Assembly: GCF_003570715.1 (NCBI RefSeq)
Contig: NZ_QXXQ01000007.1
Location: forward strand, 124,001 to 188,000
Source of the DNA: Gemmobacter lutimaris
GTDB taxonomy: Bacteria; Pseudomonadota; Alphaproteobacteria; Rhodobacterales; Rhodobacteraceae
Direction: 5' to 3'
Length of the DNA: 64,000 nt
The stretch's first letter is position 1. Every line of letters starts with the position of its first letter. The notes under the pieces are model-generated. The model saw only the letters and a program-made list of their open reading frames with translations, was not told the origin of the DNA and did not search any database. This document shows, one piece after another, positions 52,772 to 60,592 of the stretch. Position numbers and translations under genes: made by a program.

Positions 52772-52891
52772 TCAGAACCAGCCCGCCACCCGGTTCGCCC
52801 CGCCCGAAATGTCGCGGCCGATGCCATCGACGGTATTGCAACCCGCCAGAACGGCCAGTGCGATGACCGCTGCCAGTTTCCAGATCTTCAT
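52772..52891 (-). CDS. Entericidin-type small lipoprotein (39 aa)
   Basis: This 39-residue protein has a lipoprotein signal (MKIWKLAAVIALAVLAGC), with the lipobox LAGC at residues 15-18. A short Gly-rich tail contains NTVDGIGRDISGGA, the hallmark of the entericidin A/B family. Entericidin B is a small membrane lipoprotein linked to stationary-phase lysis in E. coli; alphaproteobacterial members are common and poorly understood. GAGGC lies about 9 nt upstream. It lies 33 bp downstream of the solute-binding protein gene on the same strand and may be cotranscribed. Confidence 0.85.
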   Translation of the reverse strand: MKIWKLAAVIALAVLAGCNTVDGIGRDISGGANRVAGWF

Positions 52892-52924
52892 TCTACTCTG
52901 CCTCGGTTTCTTCGTTCTTCTTGT

Positions 52925-54787
52925 TTACGGTGCCATCCACCAGACATCCGGCGTCACCTCGGGCCAGTCGCCATAAAGCGGCATGGGATCGGGCCGGGTG
53001 ATGCGGCGGTCATGGGCGACACGCGCGACCGGAGAATACCACAGCGGCAGGACATATCTACCCGTCGTGAGCACACGATCAAGTGCGCGTGTTGCGGCGG
53101 TGAATTCCTCCGGATCATCGGTGGTCAGCATGTCGTCGATCATCGCGTCCACGGCAGGCGAGGCGATACCCGGCCAGTTGCGCGAACCGGGCACGGCAGC
53201 GGCGGCCGAACCCCAGTAAAGCCGCTGCTCCGTTCCGGGGCTGAGCGACAGCGCGCGGATGAAATGCGTCATGTCGAAGTTGAAGGCATTCGTGCGTTCG
53301 ACATATTGCGCATTGTCCACCGTGGTCACATGCGCCTTGATGCCCAGCCGCTTCAGCGCCTCGATATAGATAGTCGCCGCACCGATCATGTCGAGCTGGC
53401 CATTGGTCAGCAGGATTTCGAAGGTGAATGGGGCGCCTTCGGCATTGCGCAGCGTGCCGTCCTGCACAGTCCAGCCCGCCTCGGCCAGCAGTTTCGTCGC
53501 CGCGCGCAGGTTCCTGCGGTTGGCGCCGCTGCCGTCGCCCTTGGGCAGGCTGTAGCCCTCCAGCGCGCCGGGCAACAGATCACCGGTGAACGGCTCCAGC
53601 AGCGCACGCTCGCGCCCTTCAGCAGGGGTGTCGGGCAGCATGCCCAAAGGTGAGTTGGAGAAATACGAGGCGATGCGCGGCAGGCTGCCGTCGTTCAGCA
53701 CCGTGTTGGCCTGTTCAAAGTCAAAGGCAAGGATCAGCGCCTCGCGCACGCGCCAGTCGGCGAACAGCGGGCGACGGGTGTTGAAGGCGAACCCCTCGAT
53801 CCCCGAGGGACGGCCATGCGCGATCTCGTCCTTAACCACGTCGCCGCGGGACACCGCCGGGAAATCGAAGTTGCGCAGCCATTTCACCGGATTGGTTTCG
53901 CGGTAAAGCGACAGCTCGCCCGCCTTGAACGCCTCGAACTGTGCGGTGTCGAGCGAGAAATATTCGACCCGGATTTCATCAAAATTCTGCCGCCCGCGAT
54001 TGACCGGCAGATCCTTTCCCCACCAGTCAGGATTCCGACGGAGCGAGAGATAGCGCCCCGGCTCCAGGCCCGCGACGACATAGGGGCCCGAACCAATCGG
54101 CGCCTCCAGCGTGGAGGCGGTGAAATCCTTGCCCTCCCATTGCGCCTTCTTCAGCACCGGGCGCAGACCCAGAAGAAGCGGCAGTTCGCGGTTGGGGCTT
54201 GAAAAGGTGAAGCGGATGCTGCGCTGGCCGGTGATCTCGGCCTTCGACACAGCCGCCCAGGCATTCGCGTATTTCGGGTGTCCCTTGGTGCCCAATGTCT
54301 CGAAAGACCACAGCACGTCGTCCGGCGTGACCGGGCTGCCGTCCGAGAACCGTGCCTCCGCGCGCAGGGTGAATTCGACATAGCTGCGGCTCGAATCAGT
54401 GGTCACAGATTCGGCCAGCAGGCCGTAAAGTGTGAAGGGTTCGTCAAAGCTGCGCGCCATCAGCGTTTCGGTCATGTAGAGCGCCACATAGCGCGGTGCG
54501 ACGCCCTTCAGGATGAATGGGTTGAGACTGTCGAACCCGCCGTTTTCCCCCAGTGTGACGCGGCCCCCCTTGGGGGCATCGGGGTTGGCATAGGGCAGGG
54601 ACACAAAATCCGGTGGCAAGGCCGGGTCACCATACATAGCAATGCCATGCGCGGCTGAGTCGCCCATGGCTGGCGCCGCAGCGAGAATCGCCCCGGCCAG
54701 CAGGGCGATCACGCGAAATTTCCCGAAAAAAACCTGTCTCATTCCGGCGACAATCCTTCGCAGCCCTGTTTTTCTTGGCGCGGACAC
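52925..54787 (-). CDS. Family 5 extracellular solute-binding protein, YejA-like
   Basis: This 620-residue periplasmic binding protein is of the peptide/opine class. A hydrophobic signal segment lies at about residues 24-42 (VIALLAGAILAAAPAMG). The start may be the Met at residue 16 (54742), which gives a more normal signal peptide. The mature N-terminus HGIAMYGDPALPPDF and NPDAPKGGRVTLGE fit YejA, the binding protein of the YejABEF peptide importer. The SBP_bac_5 core covers FSDGSPVTPDDVLWSFET. No permease or ATPase gene follows, so the transporter partner is elsewhere. It is divergent from the small-RNA-like unit. Confidence 0.92.
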   Translation of the reverse strand: MSAPRKTGLRRIVAGMRQVFFGKFRVIALLAGAILAAAPAMGDSAAHGIAMYGDPALPPDFVSLPYANPDAPKGGRVTLGENGGFDSLNPFILKGVAPRYVALYMTETLMARSFDEPFTLYGLLAESVTTDSSRSYVEFTLRAEARFSDGSPVTPDDVLWSFETLGTKGHPKYANAWAAVSKAEITGQRSIRFTFSSPNRELPLLLGLRPVLKKAQWEGKDFTASTLEAPIGSGPYVVAGLEPGRYLSLRRNPDWWGKDLPVNRGRQNFDEIRVEYFSLDTAQFEAFKAGELSLYRETNPVKWLRNFDFPAVSRGDVVKDEIAHGRPSGIEGFAFNTRRPLFADWRVREALILAFDFEQANTVLNDGSLPRIASYFSNSPLGMLPDTPAEGRERALLEPFTGDLLPGALEGYSLPKGDGSGANRRNLRAATKLLAEAGWTVQDGTLRNAEGAPFTFEILLTNGQLDMIGAATIYIEALKRLGIKAHVTTVDNAQYVERTNAFNFDMTHFIRALSLSPGTEQRLYWGSAAAAVPGSRNWPGIASPAVDAMIDDMLTTDDPEEFTAATRALDRVLTTGRYVLPLWYSPVARVAHDRRITRPDPMPLYGDWPEVTPDVWWMAP

Positions 54788-54821
54788 TATTCCGGCAATC
54801 GTGGATTTTCAAACTTTTAAC

Positions 54822-54850
54822 TTGGACTGCACCGCGCCACGCGGTATAAA
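54822..54850 (+). promoter_or_regulatory. Near-consensus sigma70 promoter of the candidate sRNA
   Basis: TTGGAC (54822-54827) and TATAAA (54845-54850) are separated by exactly 17 nt. Each differs from the E. coli consensus at one base. Transcription should start near A54857. Confidence 0.75.
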
Positions 54851-54856
54851 GAACTC

Positions 54857-54932
54857 ACTGCTCGATAGGTTTCTTGCCTGTATGAAACCTGCCTCAAAGA
54901 CTTAACGCCGGCTTCGTGCCGGCGTTTTTTTT
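54857..54932 (+). ncRNA. Candidate small regulatory RNA, about 75 nt
   Basis: A short transcription unit lies between the solute-binding protein gene and bdhA. It starts 7 nt after a near-consensus promoter and ends in a strong intrinsic terminator. Inside it a perfect 7-bp stem AGGTTTC/GAAACCT (54867-54873 and 54884-54890) holds the 10-nt loop TTGCCTGTAT, a natural seed for base-pairing. The only possible peptide is MKPASKT (ATG 54882), without a ribosome site. It could instead be an attenuated leader of bdhA, but 125 nt separate the terminator from that ATG. An Hfq-binding sRNA is plausible, as hfq is in the same genome. I know no matching Rfam family. Confidence 0.65.
54904..54932 (+). terminator. 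Strong intrinsic terminator of the candidate sRNA
   Basis: A 9-bp perfect stem AACGCCGGC-TTCGT-GCCGGCGTT is followed by an uninterrupted run of eight T (54925-54932). No protein gene on the plus strand ends before it. Confidence 0.9.
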
Positions 54933-55056
54933 GGTTTTCACCTGTGATTTCCCGGTTTTCACGATACCGGGACTGCGCTGCAATGCGGCACGAAAGTGCT
55001 GGCGGTGTTACAACAAACCCCTATGGTGACCGCATATCCAGTACAGGAGAAGCGAC

Positions 55057-55830
55057 ATGACGCTGAAGGGTAAACGTGCGGTCATCACCGGATCGAACTC
55101 CGGTATCGGTCTTGGCGCCGCCATCGAACTGGCGAAGGCCGGGGCGGATGTGGTGATCAACAGCTTCACCGACCGCGACGAGGATCACGCGCTGGCTGCG
55201 AAAATCGGGGCCGATCACGGGGTCAAGGCGACCTATATCGCCGCCGACATGTCGAAAGCCGAGGATTGCCGTGGCCTGATCGAGAAGGCGGGCGGTTGTG
55301 ACATCCTCGTGAACAATGCGGGTATCCAGTTCGTTTCGCCCATCGAGGATTTCCCGATCGAGAAGTGGAATGCGATCATCGCCATCAATCTGTCGTCGGC
55401 CTTCCATACCACGGCCGCCGCGCTGCCGGGGATGCGCAAGGCTGGCTGGGGGCGGGTGGTCAACATCGCCTCGGCGCATGGGCTGACTGCCTCGCCGTTC
55501 AAATCGGCCTATGTCGCGGCCAAGCATGGCATCGTGGGGCTGACCAAGACTGTTGCGCTGGAAACTGCCGGGCAGGGGATCACCTGCAACGCGATCTGCC
55601 CCGGCTATGTGCTGACCCCGCTGGTCGAGGCGCAGATTCCCGACCAGATGAAGGTGCACAATATGGACCGCGAAACGGTCATCCGTGAGGTCATGCTCGA
55701 TCGTCAGCCCTCGCGCCAGTTCGCAACGGTTGAAGAAATCGGCGGCACTGTGGTCTTTCTGTCCAGTGCCGCGGCGAACCAGATCACCGGGACGACGATC
55801 AGCGTCGATGGTGGCTGGACCGCGATGTGA
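55057..55830 (+). CDS. bdhA: D-3-hydroxybutyrate dehydrogenase
   Basis: BdhA oxidises D-3-hydroxybutyrate, released from poly-hydroxybutyrate, to acetoacetate with NAD. The 257-residue short-chain dehydrogenase has the TGSNSGIG cofactor motif (about 11-18), NNAG, the catalytic Tyr/Lys in SAYVAAKHG and ICPGYVLTPLVEAQI, typical of this enzyme. It ends SVDGGWTAM. GGAG lies about 9 nt before the ATG. Upstream at 54973-54983, CTGC-3 nt-GCAA resembles a PhaR site. The stop overlaps the patatin-like gene start (TGATG), forming a bdhA-patatin operon. Confidence 0.95.
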   Translation: MTLKGKRAVITGSNSGIGLGAAIELAKAGADVVINSFTDRDEDHALAAKIGADHGVKATYIAADMSKAEDCRGLIEKAGGCDILVNNAGIQFVSPIEDFPIEKWNAIIAINLSSAFHTTAAALPGMRKAGWGRVVNIASAHGLTASPFKSAYVAAKHGIVGLTKTVALETAGQGITCNAICPGYVLTPLVEAQIPDQMKVHNMDRETVIREVMLDRQPSRQFATVEEIGGTVVFLSSAAANQITGTTISVDGGWTAM

Positions 55831-56888
55831 TGCGCGATATGGCGGGTGGCAGCGGCAAGCTGCGGCTCAATCTGGCCTTGCAGGGCGGGGGCGCGCATGG
55901 CGCCTTCACCTGGGGGGTGCTCGACCGGCTGCTGGAAGACCCGGACATTGAAATCGCCGGCATCACCGGCACGTCGGCGGGGGCGCTGAATGCGGCCGCG
56001 CTGAAGATGGGGCTGTTGCAGGGCGGGCCGCAGGCTGCGCGCGAAAGCCTTGACCGGCTGTGGACCGATGTGGGCCAGTTGGGCAACCTGCGCATCGCGC
56101 GCTGGGTCACCGCGGCCTTCCCCATGGCCACCGCCATGGCCGAGGTCGCCGCGGCGGCGGTGCCGGTCTCGCCCGCAGGGATCGCGGCGCAGATCTTCAG
56201 CCCCTATTCGTGGGGCCCGTTCTGGCAGAACCCCTTGCACGAGGTGGTTTCACGCTTCGATTTCACCCATGTCTGTTCCACGGCGGGGCCTGACCTGTTC
56301 GTCAGCGCCACCAATGTGCGCAGCGGCAAGATCCGGGTGTTTTCAGGGGCCGAGATTTCGCCGGCCACCCTGCTCGCCTCGGCCTGCCTGCCCACGGCCT
56401 TTCAGGCGATCGAGCTGGAAGACCCCGCGACCGGCAAGATGGAGGTGTTCTGGGATGGCGGTTTCACCGGAAATCCGGCGCTGTTCCCGCTGTATCTGCC
56501 GCATCTTCCTGACGATATTCTGGTTATTGCCATCAATCCGCTGCGGCGCGAGGCGATCCCGATGACGCCGGTGGAAATTCAGGACCGTATCAATGAGGTC
56601 AGCTTCAACGCAGCGCTGCTGGGCGAATTGCGCGCGGTCGCTTTCGTGAAGCGGCTGATTGCCGAAGGGCGGATGCCGAAGGGCGCGATGAAGGACATCA
56701 ACCTGCATCTGGTGTCAGATGAAAAGCTGATGAACGAGCTGGACGCCGGCAGCAAGCTCAGCCCCGATCCGGCGTTTCTGGCCCGGCTGAAGGCGGCGGG
56801 ACGCAAGGCGGGCGCCAGTTTTCTGCACCGGCACAAGGCCAGCATCGGGCGCGAAAGCTCAATCGACCTGCGCGGCCTTTTCGGCTAG
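55830..56888 (+). CDS. Patatin-like phospholipase-family protein
   Basis: This 352-residue serine acyl hydrolase has the oxyanion loop LALQGGGAHGAFTWG (about 16-30) and the nucleophile elbow GTSAG (about 50-54). The catalytic Asp is in WDGGFTGN (about 210), giving a Ser-Asp dyad. Family members hydrolyse lipids or act on storage granules; next to bdhA it could act on poly-hydroxybutyrate granule lipids or oligomers, which is inference. ATG 55830 overlaps the bdhA stop; a GTG one codon earlier is possible. Its 3' end overlaps the convergent DUF502 gene by 30 bp. Confidence 0.92.
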   Translation: MRDMAGGSGKLRLNLALQGGGAHGAFTWGVLDRLLEDPDIEIAGITGTSAGALNAAALKMGLLQGGPQAARESLDRLWTDVGQLGNLRIARWVTAAFPMATAMAEVAAAAVPVSPAGIAAQIFSPYSWGPFWQNPLHEVVSRFDFTHVCSTAGPDLFVSATNVRSGKIRVFSGAEISPATLLASACLPTAFQAIELEDPATGKMEVFWDGGFTGNPALFPLYLPHLPDDILVIAINPLRREAIPMTPVEIQDRINEVSFNAALLGELRAVAFVKRLIAEGRMPKGAMKDINLHLVSDEKLMNELDAGSKLSPDPAFLARLKAAGRKAGASFLHRHKASIGRESSIDLRGLFG

Positions 56889-57575
56889 GGCGCGCAGGTC
56901 CTTCGCATTCGGCGCCACCAGCCCGGCCGAGACGATAAGCTTGACCGCCTCGTCGGCCTTCATGTCCAAGAGGATCACATCTTCCTCGGGCACATACAGC
57001 AGGATGCCGGAGGTGAAGGGCGTCAGCGCGACGAAGACTGCGATCATTGGCCGGTCTGTCGGCAGTTTCGCGGCGATCTCGCCCTTGGCCGTGGTGGCGA
57101 CGAATCCCACCGCCCAGCAACCGGGGCGCGGAAATTCCACCAGACAGGTGCGATCAAAGCTGCGTTCGGATTTGGCGAAGAAGGTTTCCGTGACCTGCTT
57201 GAACCCGCCATAGACCGACCGGACGACCGGCATCCGGTCTACCAGCGCCTCGGTCCGGGCCAGCAGGGTGCGGCCGATCAGGCCCTTGGCAACCCAGCCC
57301 GCAAAGATGGTGAACAGAAGAAACACCACCACGCCGACGCCGCGCACCGGATAGGCCATGCCGGGGCCGAAATAATAGCCCATCAGCGCCTCGGGGCGCC
57401 AGTTGTGCGGGATCAGCGGGATGATCCAGCTGTCGATCCAGCCAATCACCGCATAGACTAGATAGATGGTCAGCCCGATGGGCAGAACCACGACCAGCCC
57501 GGTCAGGAAGCTGGCCCGAAGTCCGGCAAACAGGCTGCGGCGGCGCGGCGGTTCGGTGGGCTGATCGGGGGTCAT
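56859..57575 (-). CDS. DUF502 membrane protein
   Basis: This 238-residue protein has two membrane helices (about 18-45 and 78-100) and a cytoplasmic or periplasmic C-terminal domain. The domain carries DUF502 marks: VYGGFKQVTETFF and a FTSGILLYVPEEDV segment equivalent to the TP(L/T)-x-SG-x-(L/I)-x-x-V(P) pattern. The family is widespread, and its members are predicted membrane regulators with no firm function. It is a single gene, convergent with the patatin-like gene and upstream of nothing obvious. Confidence 0.88.
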   Translation of the reverse strand: MTPDQPTEPPRRRSLFAGLRASFLTGLVVVLPIGLTIYLVYAVIGWIDSWIIPLIPHNWRPEALMGYYFGPGMAYPVRGVGVVVFLLFTIFAGWVAKGLIGRTLLARTEALVDRMPVVRSVYGGFKQVTETFFAKSERSFDRTCLVEFPRPGCWAVGFVATTAKGEIAAKLPTDRPMIAVFVALTPFTSGILLYVPEEDVILLDMKADEAVKLIVSAGLVAPNAKDLRALAEKAAQVD

Positions 57576-57639
57576 CGGGCACTCCTGCCGTGCAAGCCTA
57601 GGGCGGCCCGCGCGGCGGTTTCAACGGTTGGCCTTCGGG

Positions 57640-58557
57640 TTACGCCCGCAGGCTGACAATTTCGCCCGCGATCTGCGCGGCCAGCCGCGCATTGTTCAGA
57701 ACAAGGGCGATATTGGCATCCAGCGAACGGCCCCCGGTCAGCGCGAAGATGCGATCCAGCAGGAAGGGCGTAACTTCTTTCGCAGCGATACCCTGCGCCT
57801 CGGCCTCGGCCAGCGCGGTTTCGATGGCGGGGCCGATCTCGTCCAGCGGAATTTCGGCCTCGGCCGGGATCGGGTTGGCCACCAGTTGCCCGCCGGGCAA
57901 GCCCAGTTGACCGCGCATCACCTGCGCCGCCGCGATCTGGGCCGCGCTGTCCATCCGCAAGGGTGCGCGCAGGCCGGAATCGCGCGACCAGAAGGCGGGG
58001 AAGGCATCCTGACCATAGGCGATGACCGGCACGCCCTGGGTTTCCAGAACTTCCAGCGTCTTCGGCAGATCCAGAATGGCCTTGGCCCCGGCGGCGACCA
58101 CTGTCACGGCCGTCAGCGCGAATTCCGGCAGATCGGCGGAAATGTCGAAGCTGGTTTCGGCGCCGCGATGCACGCCGCCGATACCGCCGGTGGCAAAGAC
58201 CTCGATCCCCGCCAGCGCGGCGCAGATCATGGTCGCGGCCACTGTGGTTGCCCCCATGCGCCCCATGGCCAGACAGGCCGCCAGATCGGCGCGGCTGAGC
58301 TTCATGACGCCCTGAGCTTGCCCCAGCGCATCCAGCGCCGCATCAGACAGCCCGATGTGGATGCGCCCGTCCATCACCGCAATGGTGGCGGGCACGGCAC
58401 CATGGGCGCGCACCTCGGCCTCCACCGCGCGGGCGGCCTCCACATTCTGCGGGAAGGGCATGCCATGGGTGATGATGGTGGATTCCAGCGCCACGACGGG
58501 ACGACCCTCGTCCAGCGCGGCCCGGACCTCGGGGGTGAATGTCAGCGGAAGGGTCAC
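57640..58557 (-). CDS. psuG: Pseudouridine-5'-phosphate glycosidase
   Basis: PsuG splits pseudouridine 5'-phosphate to uracil and ribose 5-phosphate, releasing the C-C bond that other glycosidases cannot cut. The 305-residue protein opens VVALESTIITHGMPFP, with the family active-site Glu. It also shows GAKAILDLPKTLEVLETQG and PFLLDRIFALTGGRSLDANI near the C-terminus. It starts at a GTG overlapping the psuK stop (GTGA) and forms a two-gene pseudouridine-catabolism operon with the kinase. Confidence 0.96.
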   Translation of the reverse strand: MTLPLTFTPEVRAALDEGRPVVALESTIITHGMPFPQNVEAARAVEAEVRAHGAVPATIAVMDGRIHIGLSDAALDALGQAQGVMKLSRADLAACLAMGRMGATTVAATMICAALAGIEVFATGGIGGVHRGAETSFDISADLPEFALTAVTVVAAGAKAILDLPKTLEVLETQGVPVIAYGQDAFPAFWSRDSGLRAPLRMDSAAQIAAAQVMRGQLGLPGGQLVANPIPAEAEIPLDEIGPAIETALAEAEAQGIAAKEVTPFLLDRIFALTGGRSLDANIALVLNNARLAAQIAGEIVSLRA

Positions 58558-59444
58558 GATCCGATCTCTCCTGATACATAGGTGGCGGCGGCGCGCAGGG
58601 CGGCGGCCAGCGCCTGTTCACGGCTGGCGTCGCGCTGTTCGGCCACGATATGCGCGGCCATGAAGGTGTCGCCCGCGCCGGTGATCCGGGTCACCAGCAC
58701 CTCGGGCGGGCGATCCGAGATGACACCAGCGCCCTGCGTGCCCTCGGCACAAGGTCGCCCGCCATCGGTGACCAGCACCCGATGCGCGCCGCGGGCCAGC
58801 AAGCCTTCGGCCGCAGCGGGGGCGGTGGCAAATTCGGCGGCGCAAAGCAGGCCCGCTTCCTCCAGATTGACGTAAAGCGTCGCGCGCGGATGCGCCATCA
58901 GCGGGCGCAGACGTTCCGCCTTGCCGGGGCTGGCGGGGGCGACCCGCAGATCGGCTCCGGCGAACAGCGGCGAGGCAGCGATTTCGGAAAGCAGCGCCTC
59001 GGTCAGGTTGCCGTCCAGCGCGATCGGCCCGGCCCAGGGCGTGGCTGCACTGCCCAGGCGCCCGTCCGAAAGCGGCCGCAGGATCTTGTCACCCGCCGCC
59101 TCCAGCGAATGCGCATCGGCAATCGCCGCCACCAGCCCGTTCGCGCCCTCGACCGCCATATAGCGGTCGGTCGGCAGATCCTCGGAGCGGTAGATGTGAT
59201 CGGTCACCATGCCCATCCGGGCACAGGCCGCCACCAGCTCCTCGCCCTCGGCATCGCGGCCAATGGCAGTGATCAGACCCGGCACCAACCCGAAACGCCG
59301 CAGCGTCATGGCGATGTTCATGGCCACGCCACCCGGCAGCCGGGTGATGCGGCCCGGCACGTCCGAACCCACCCGCATGACAGCGGGCGAGCGGCCGATG
59401 ATGTCCCACAGGACAGAACCGATGCAAAGGATGTCTGGTGTCAT
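58554..59444 (-). CDS. psuK: PfkB-family kinase, probable pseudouridine kinase
   Basis: This 296-residue ribokinase-fold sugar/nucleoside kinase has a GGVAMNIAMTLRRFG region near the N-terminus and the PfkB signature VTRITGAGDTFMAAH (catalytic Asp in GAGDT). Its coupling to psuG identifies it as the kinase that makes pseudouridine 5'-phosphate. ATG 59444 with AAGGCGG upstream is annotated; ATG 59462 with AAGG is an alternative, and the frame to 59636 is unsupported. A nucleoside transporter is not adjacent. Confidence 0.92.
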   Translation of the reverse strand: MTPDILCIGSVLWDIIGRSPAVMRVGSDVPGRITRLPGGVAMNIAMTLRRFGLVPGLITAIGRDAEGEELVAACARMGMVTDHIYRSEDLPTDRYMAVEGANGLVAAIADAHSLEAAGDKILRPLSDGRLGSAATPWAGPIALDGNLTEALLSEIAASPLFAGADLRVAPASPGKAERLRPLMAHPRATLYVNLEEAGLLCAAEFATAPAAAEGLLARGAHRVLVTDGGRPCAEGTQGAGVISDRPPEVLVTRITGAGDTFMAAHIVAEQRDASREQALAAALRAAATYVSGEIGS

Positions 59445-59494
59445 GTCCGCCTTGTCGCCCATGCCCGACCTTTGCGCAAGTGACGCTTGCGGGA

Positions 59495-59579
59495 GCCTCT
59501 GGCGGGTGTATTTGAACCAAGGCGGGGGCAGCGACCATTGTCCCTTTTTTATAAAGGTCCAAATATCCTCGCCAGAGGC
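59495..59579. repeat. Long imperfect inverted repeat between psuK and rpsB
   Basis: A 24-bp arm at 59495-59518 (GCCTCTGGCGGGTGTATTTG then AACC) is matched by its complement at 59556-59579 with about 20 of 24 pairs. The 37-bp centre contains TCCCTTTTTTATAAAGG. Each arm holds the GATATTTG-like core also found at 11091-11098. This suggests a paired copy of a dispersed Rhodobacterales intergenic repeat. The structure could also end psuK-side or antisense transcription. Confidence 0.6.
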
Positions 59580-59762
59580 ATTCGGCAGATGCCGGCGGGC
59601 GCGAAAGCCGGGCAGGGGGTTGCAATCCCCCGGCACAGGCGCTAAAGGCGGCGCACTTCACAGGCGAGGCTTGGGCTTTCGGGGGAGACATCCCCGCGGG
59701 TCCGCCGGTTGGGAGAGATCCCTCAAGGCTTCGCCGAGGCGCAAACCGGAAAGGACATGGAC
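59580..59762 (+). promoter_or_regulatory. rpsB upstream and leader region
   Basis: This stretch holds no gene. It carries a small hairpin GGGGA-GACA-TCCCC (59682-59695) and a purine-rich GGAAAGGAC ribosome site just before the rpsB start. S2 operons are often autoregulated through the leader, but no conserved leader structure was recognised. No clear -35/-10 pair was found. Confidence 0.35.
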
Positions 59763-60521
59763 ATGGCGCTCCCCGAGTTTTCCATGCGTCAGCTGCTTGA
59801 AGCTGGCGTTCACTACGGCCACCAGACCCAACGCTGGAACCCGAAGATGGGTCAATACATCTACGGCGACCGCAACGGTATCCATATCGTCGATCTGACC
59901 CAGACCGTCCCGATGCTGGACCAGGCTCTGAAAGTCGTGCGCGACACCGTGGCCAAGGGCGGCCGCATCCTCTTTGTCGGCACCAAGCGTCAGGCCCAGA
60001 AGCCGATCGCAGAAGCCGCCGAGAAATGCGCGCAATACTACATGAACCACCGCTGGCTCGGTGGCACGCTGACCAACTGGAAGACCGTTTCGCAGTCGAT
60101 CCAGCGCCTGAAGCAGTTCGACGAGCTGCTGGCCAACGGCGCGGAAGGTCTGACCAAGAAAGAGCGTCTGAACATGGAACGCGAGCAGGCCAAGCTTCAG
60201 GCTTCGCTGGGCGGCATCCGTGAAATGGGCGGCGTGCCGGACCTGCTGTTCATCATCGACGTGGGCAAAGAGGATCTGGCGATCCTCGAGGCACAGAAGC
60301 TGGGCATCCCGGTCGTGGCCGTGGTGGATACCAACTGCTCGCCCAAGGGTGTGGACTATGTGATTCCGGGCAACGACGACGCCGCCCGCGCGATCTCGCT
60401 CTACTGCGACCTGATGGCCCGTGCGGCCCTTGACGGCATGTCGGCCCAGCTTGGCGCCGCCGGCGTCGATCTTGGCGCGCTGGAAGAAGCGCCCGCCGAA
60501 GAAGCTGCCGCCGAAGCCTGA
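59763..60521 (+). CDS. rpsB: 30S ribosomal protein S2
   Basis: S2 is a late-assembling protein of the small ribosomal subunit. The 252-residue product has the hallmark opening [20 protein letters not shown] and [13 protein letters not shown], then [15 protein letters not shown]. The C-terminal tail is Ala/Glu-rich. The ATG at 59763 lies 7 nt after AAGGA; an ATG two codons earlier would sit on that site. It is followed by tsf in the usual rpsB-tsf order. Confidence 0.98.
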   Translation: MALPEFSMRQLLEAGVHYGHQTQRWNPKMGQYIYGDRNGIHIVDLTQTVPMLDQALKVVRDTVAKGGRILFVGTKRQAQKPIAEAAEKCAQYYMNHRWLGGTLTNWKTVSQSIQRLKQFDELLANGAEGLTKKERLNMEREQAKLQASLGGIREMGGVPDLLFIIDVGKEDLAILEAQKLGIPVVAVVDTNCSPKGVDYVIPGNDDAARAISLYCDLMARAALDGMSAQLGAAGVDLGALEEAPAEEAAAEA

Positions 60522-60592
60522 GCTTCTGTCGCACAGACGTTACCCGGCGGGCGCATAGCCCGTCGGGATCATCCGTTTCTGGGAGAATACAC

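Noticed and set aside
54642-54905. 87-residue plus-strand frame ending in MKPASKT before the terminator
   Set aside because: Mostly antisense to the solute-binding gene, lies across the promoter and has no ribosome site; a non-coding RNA fits better.
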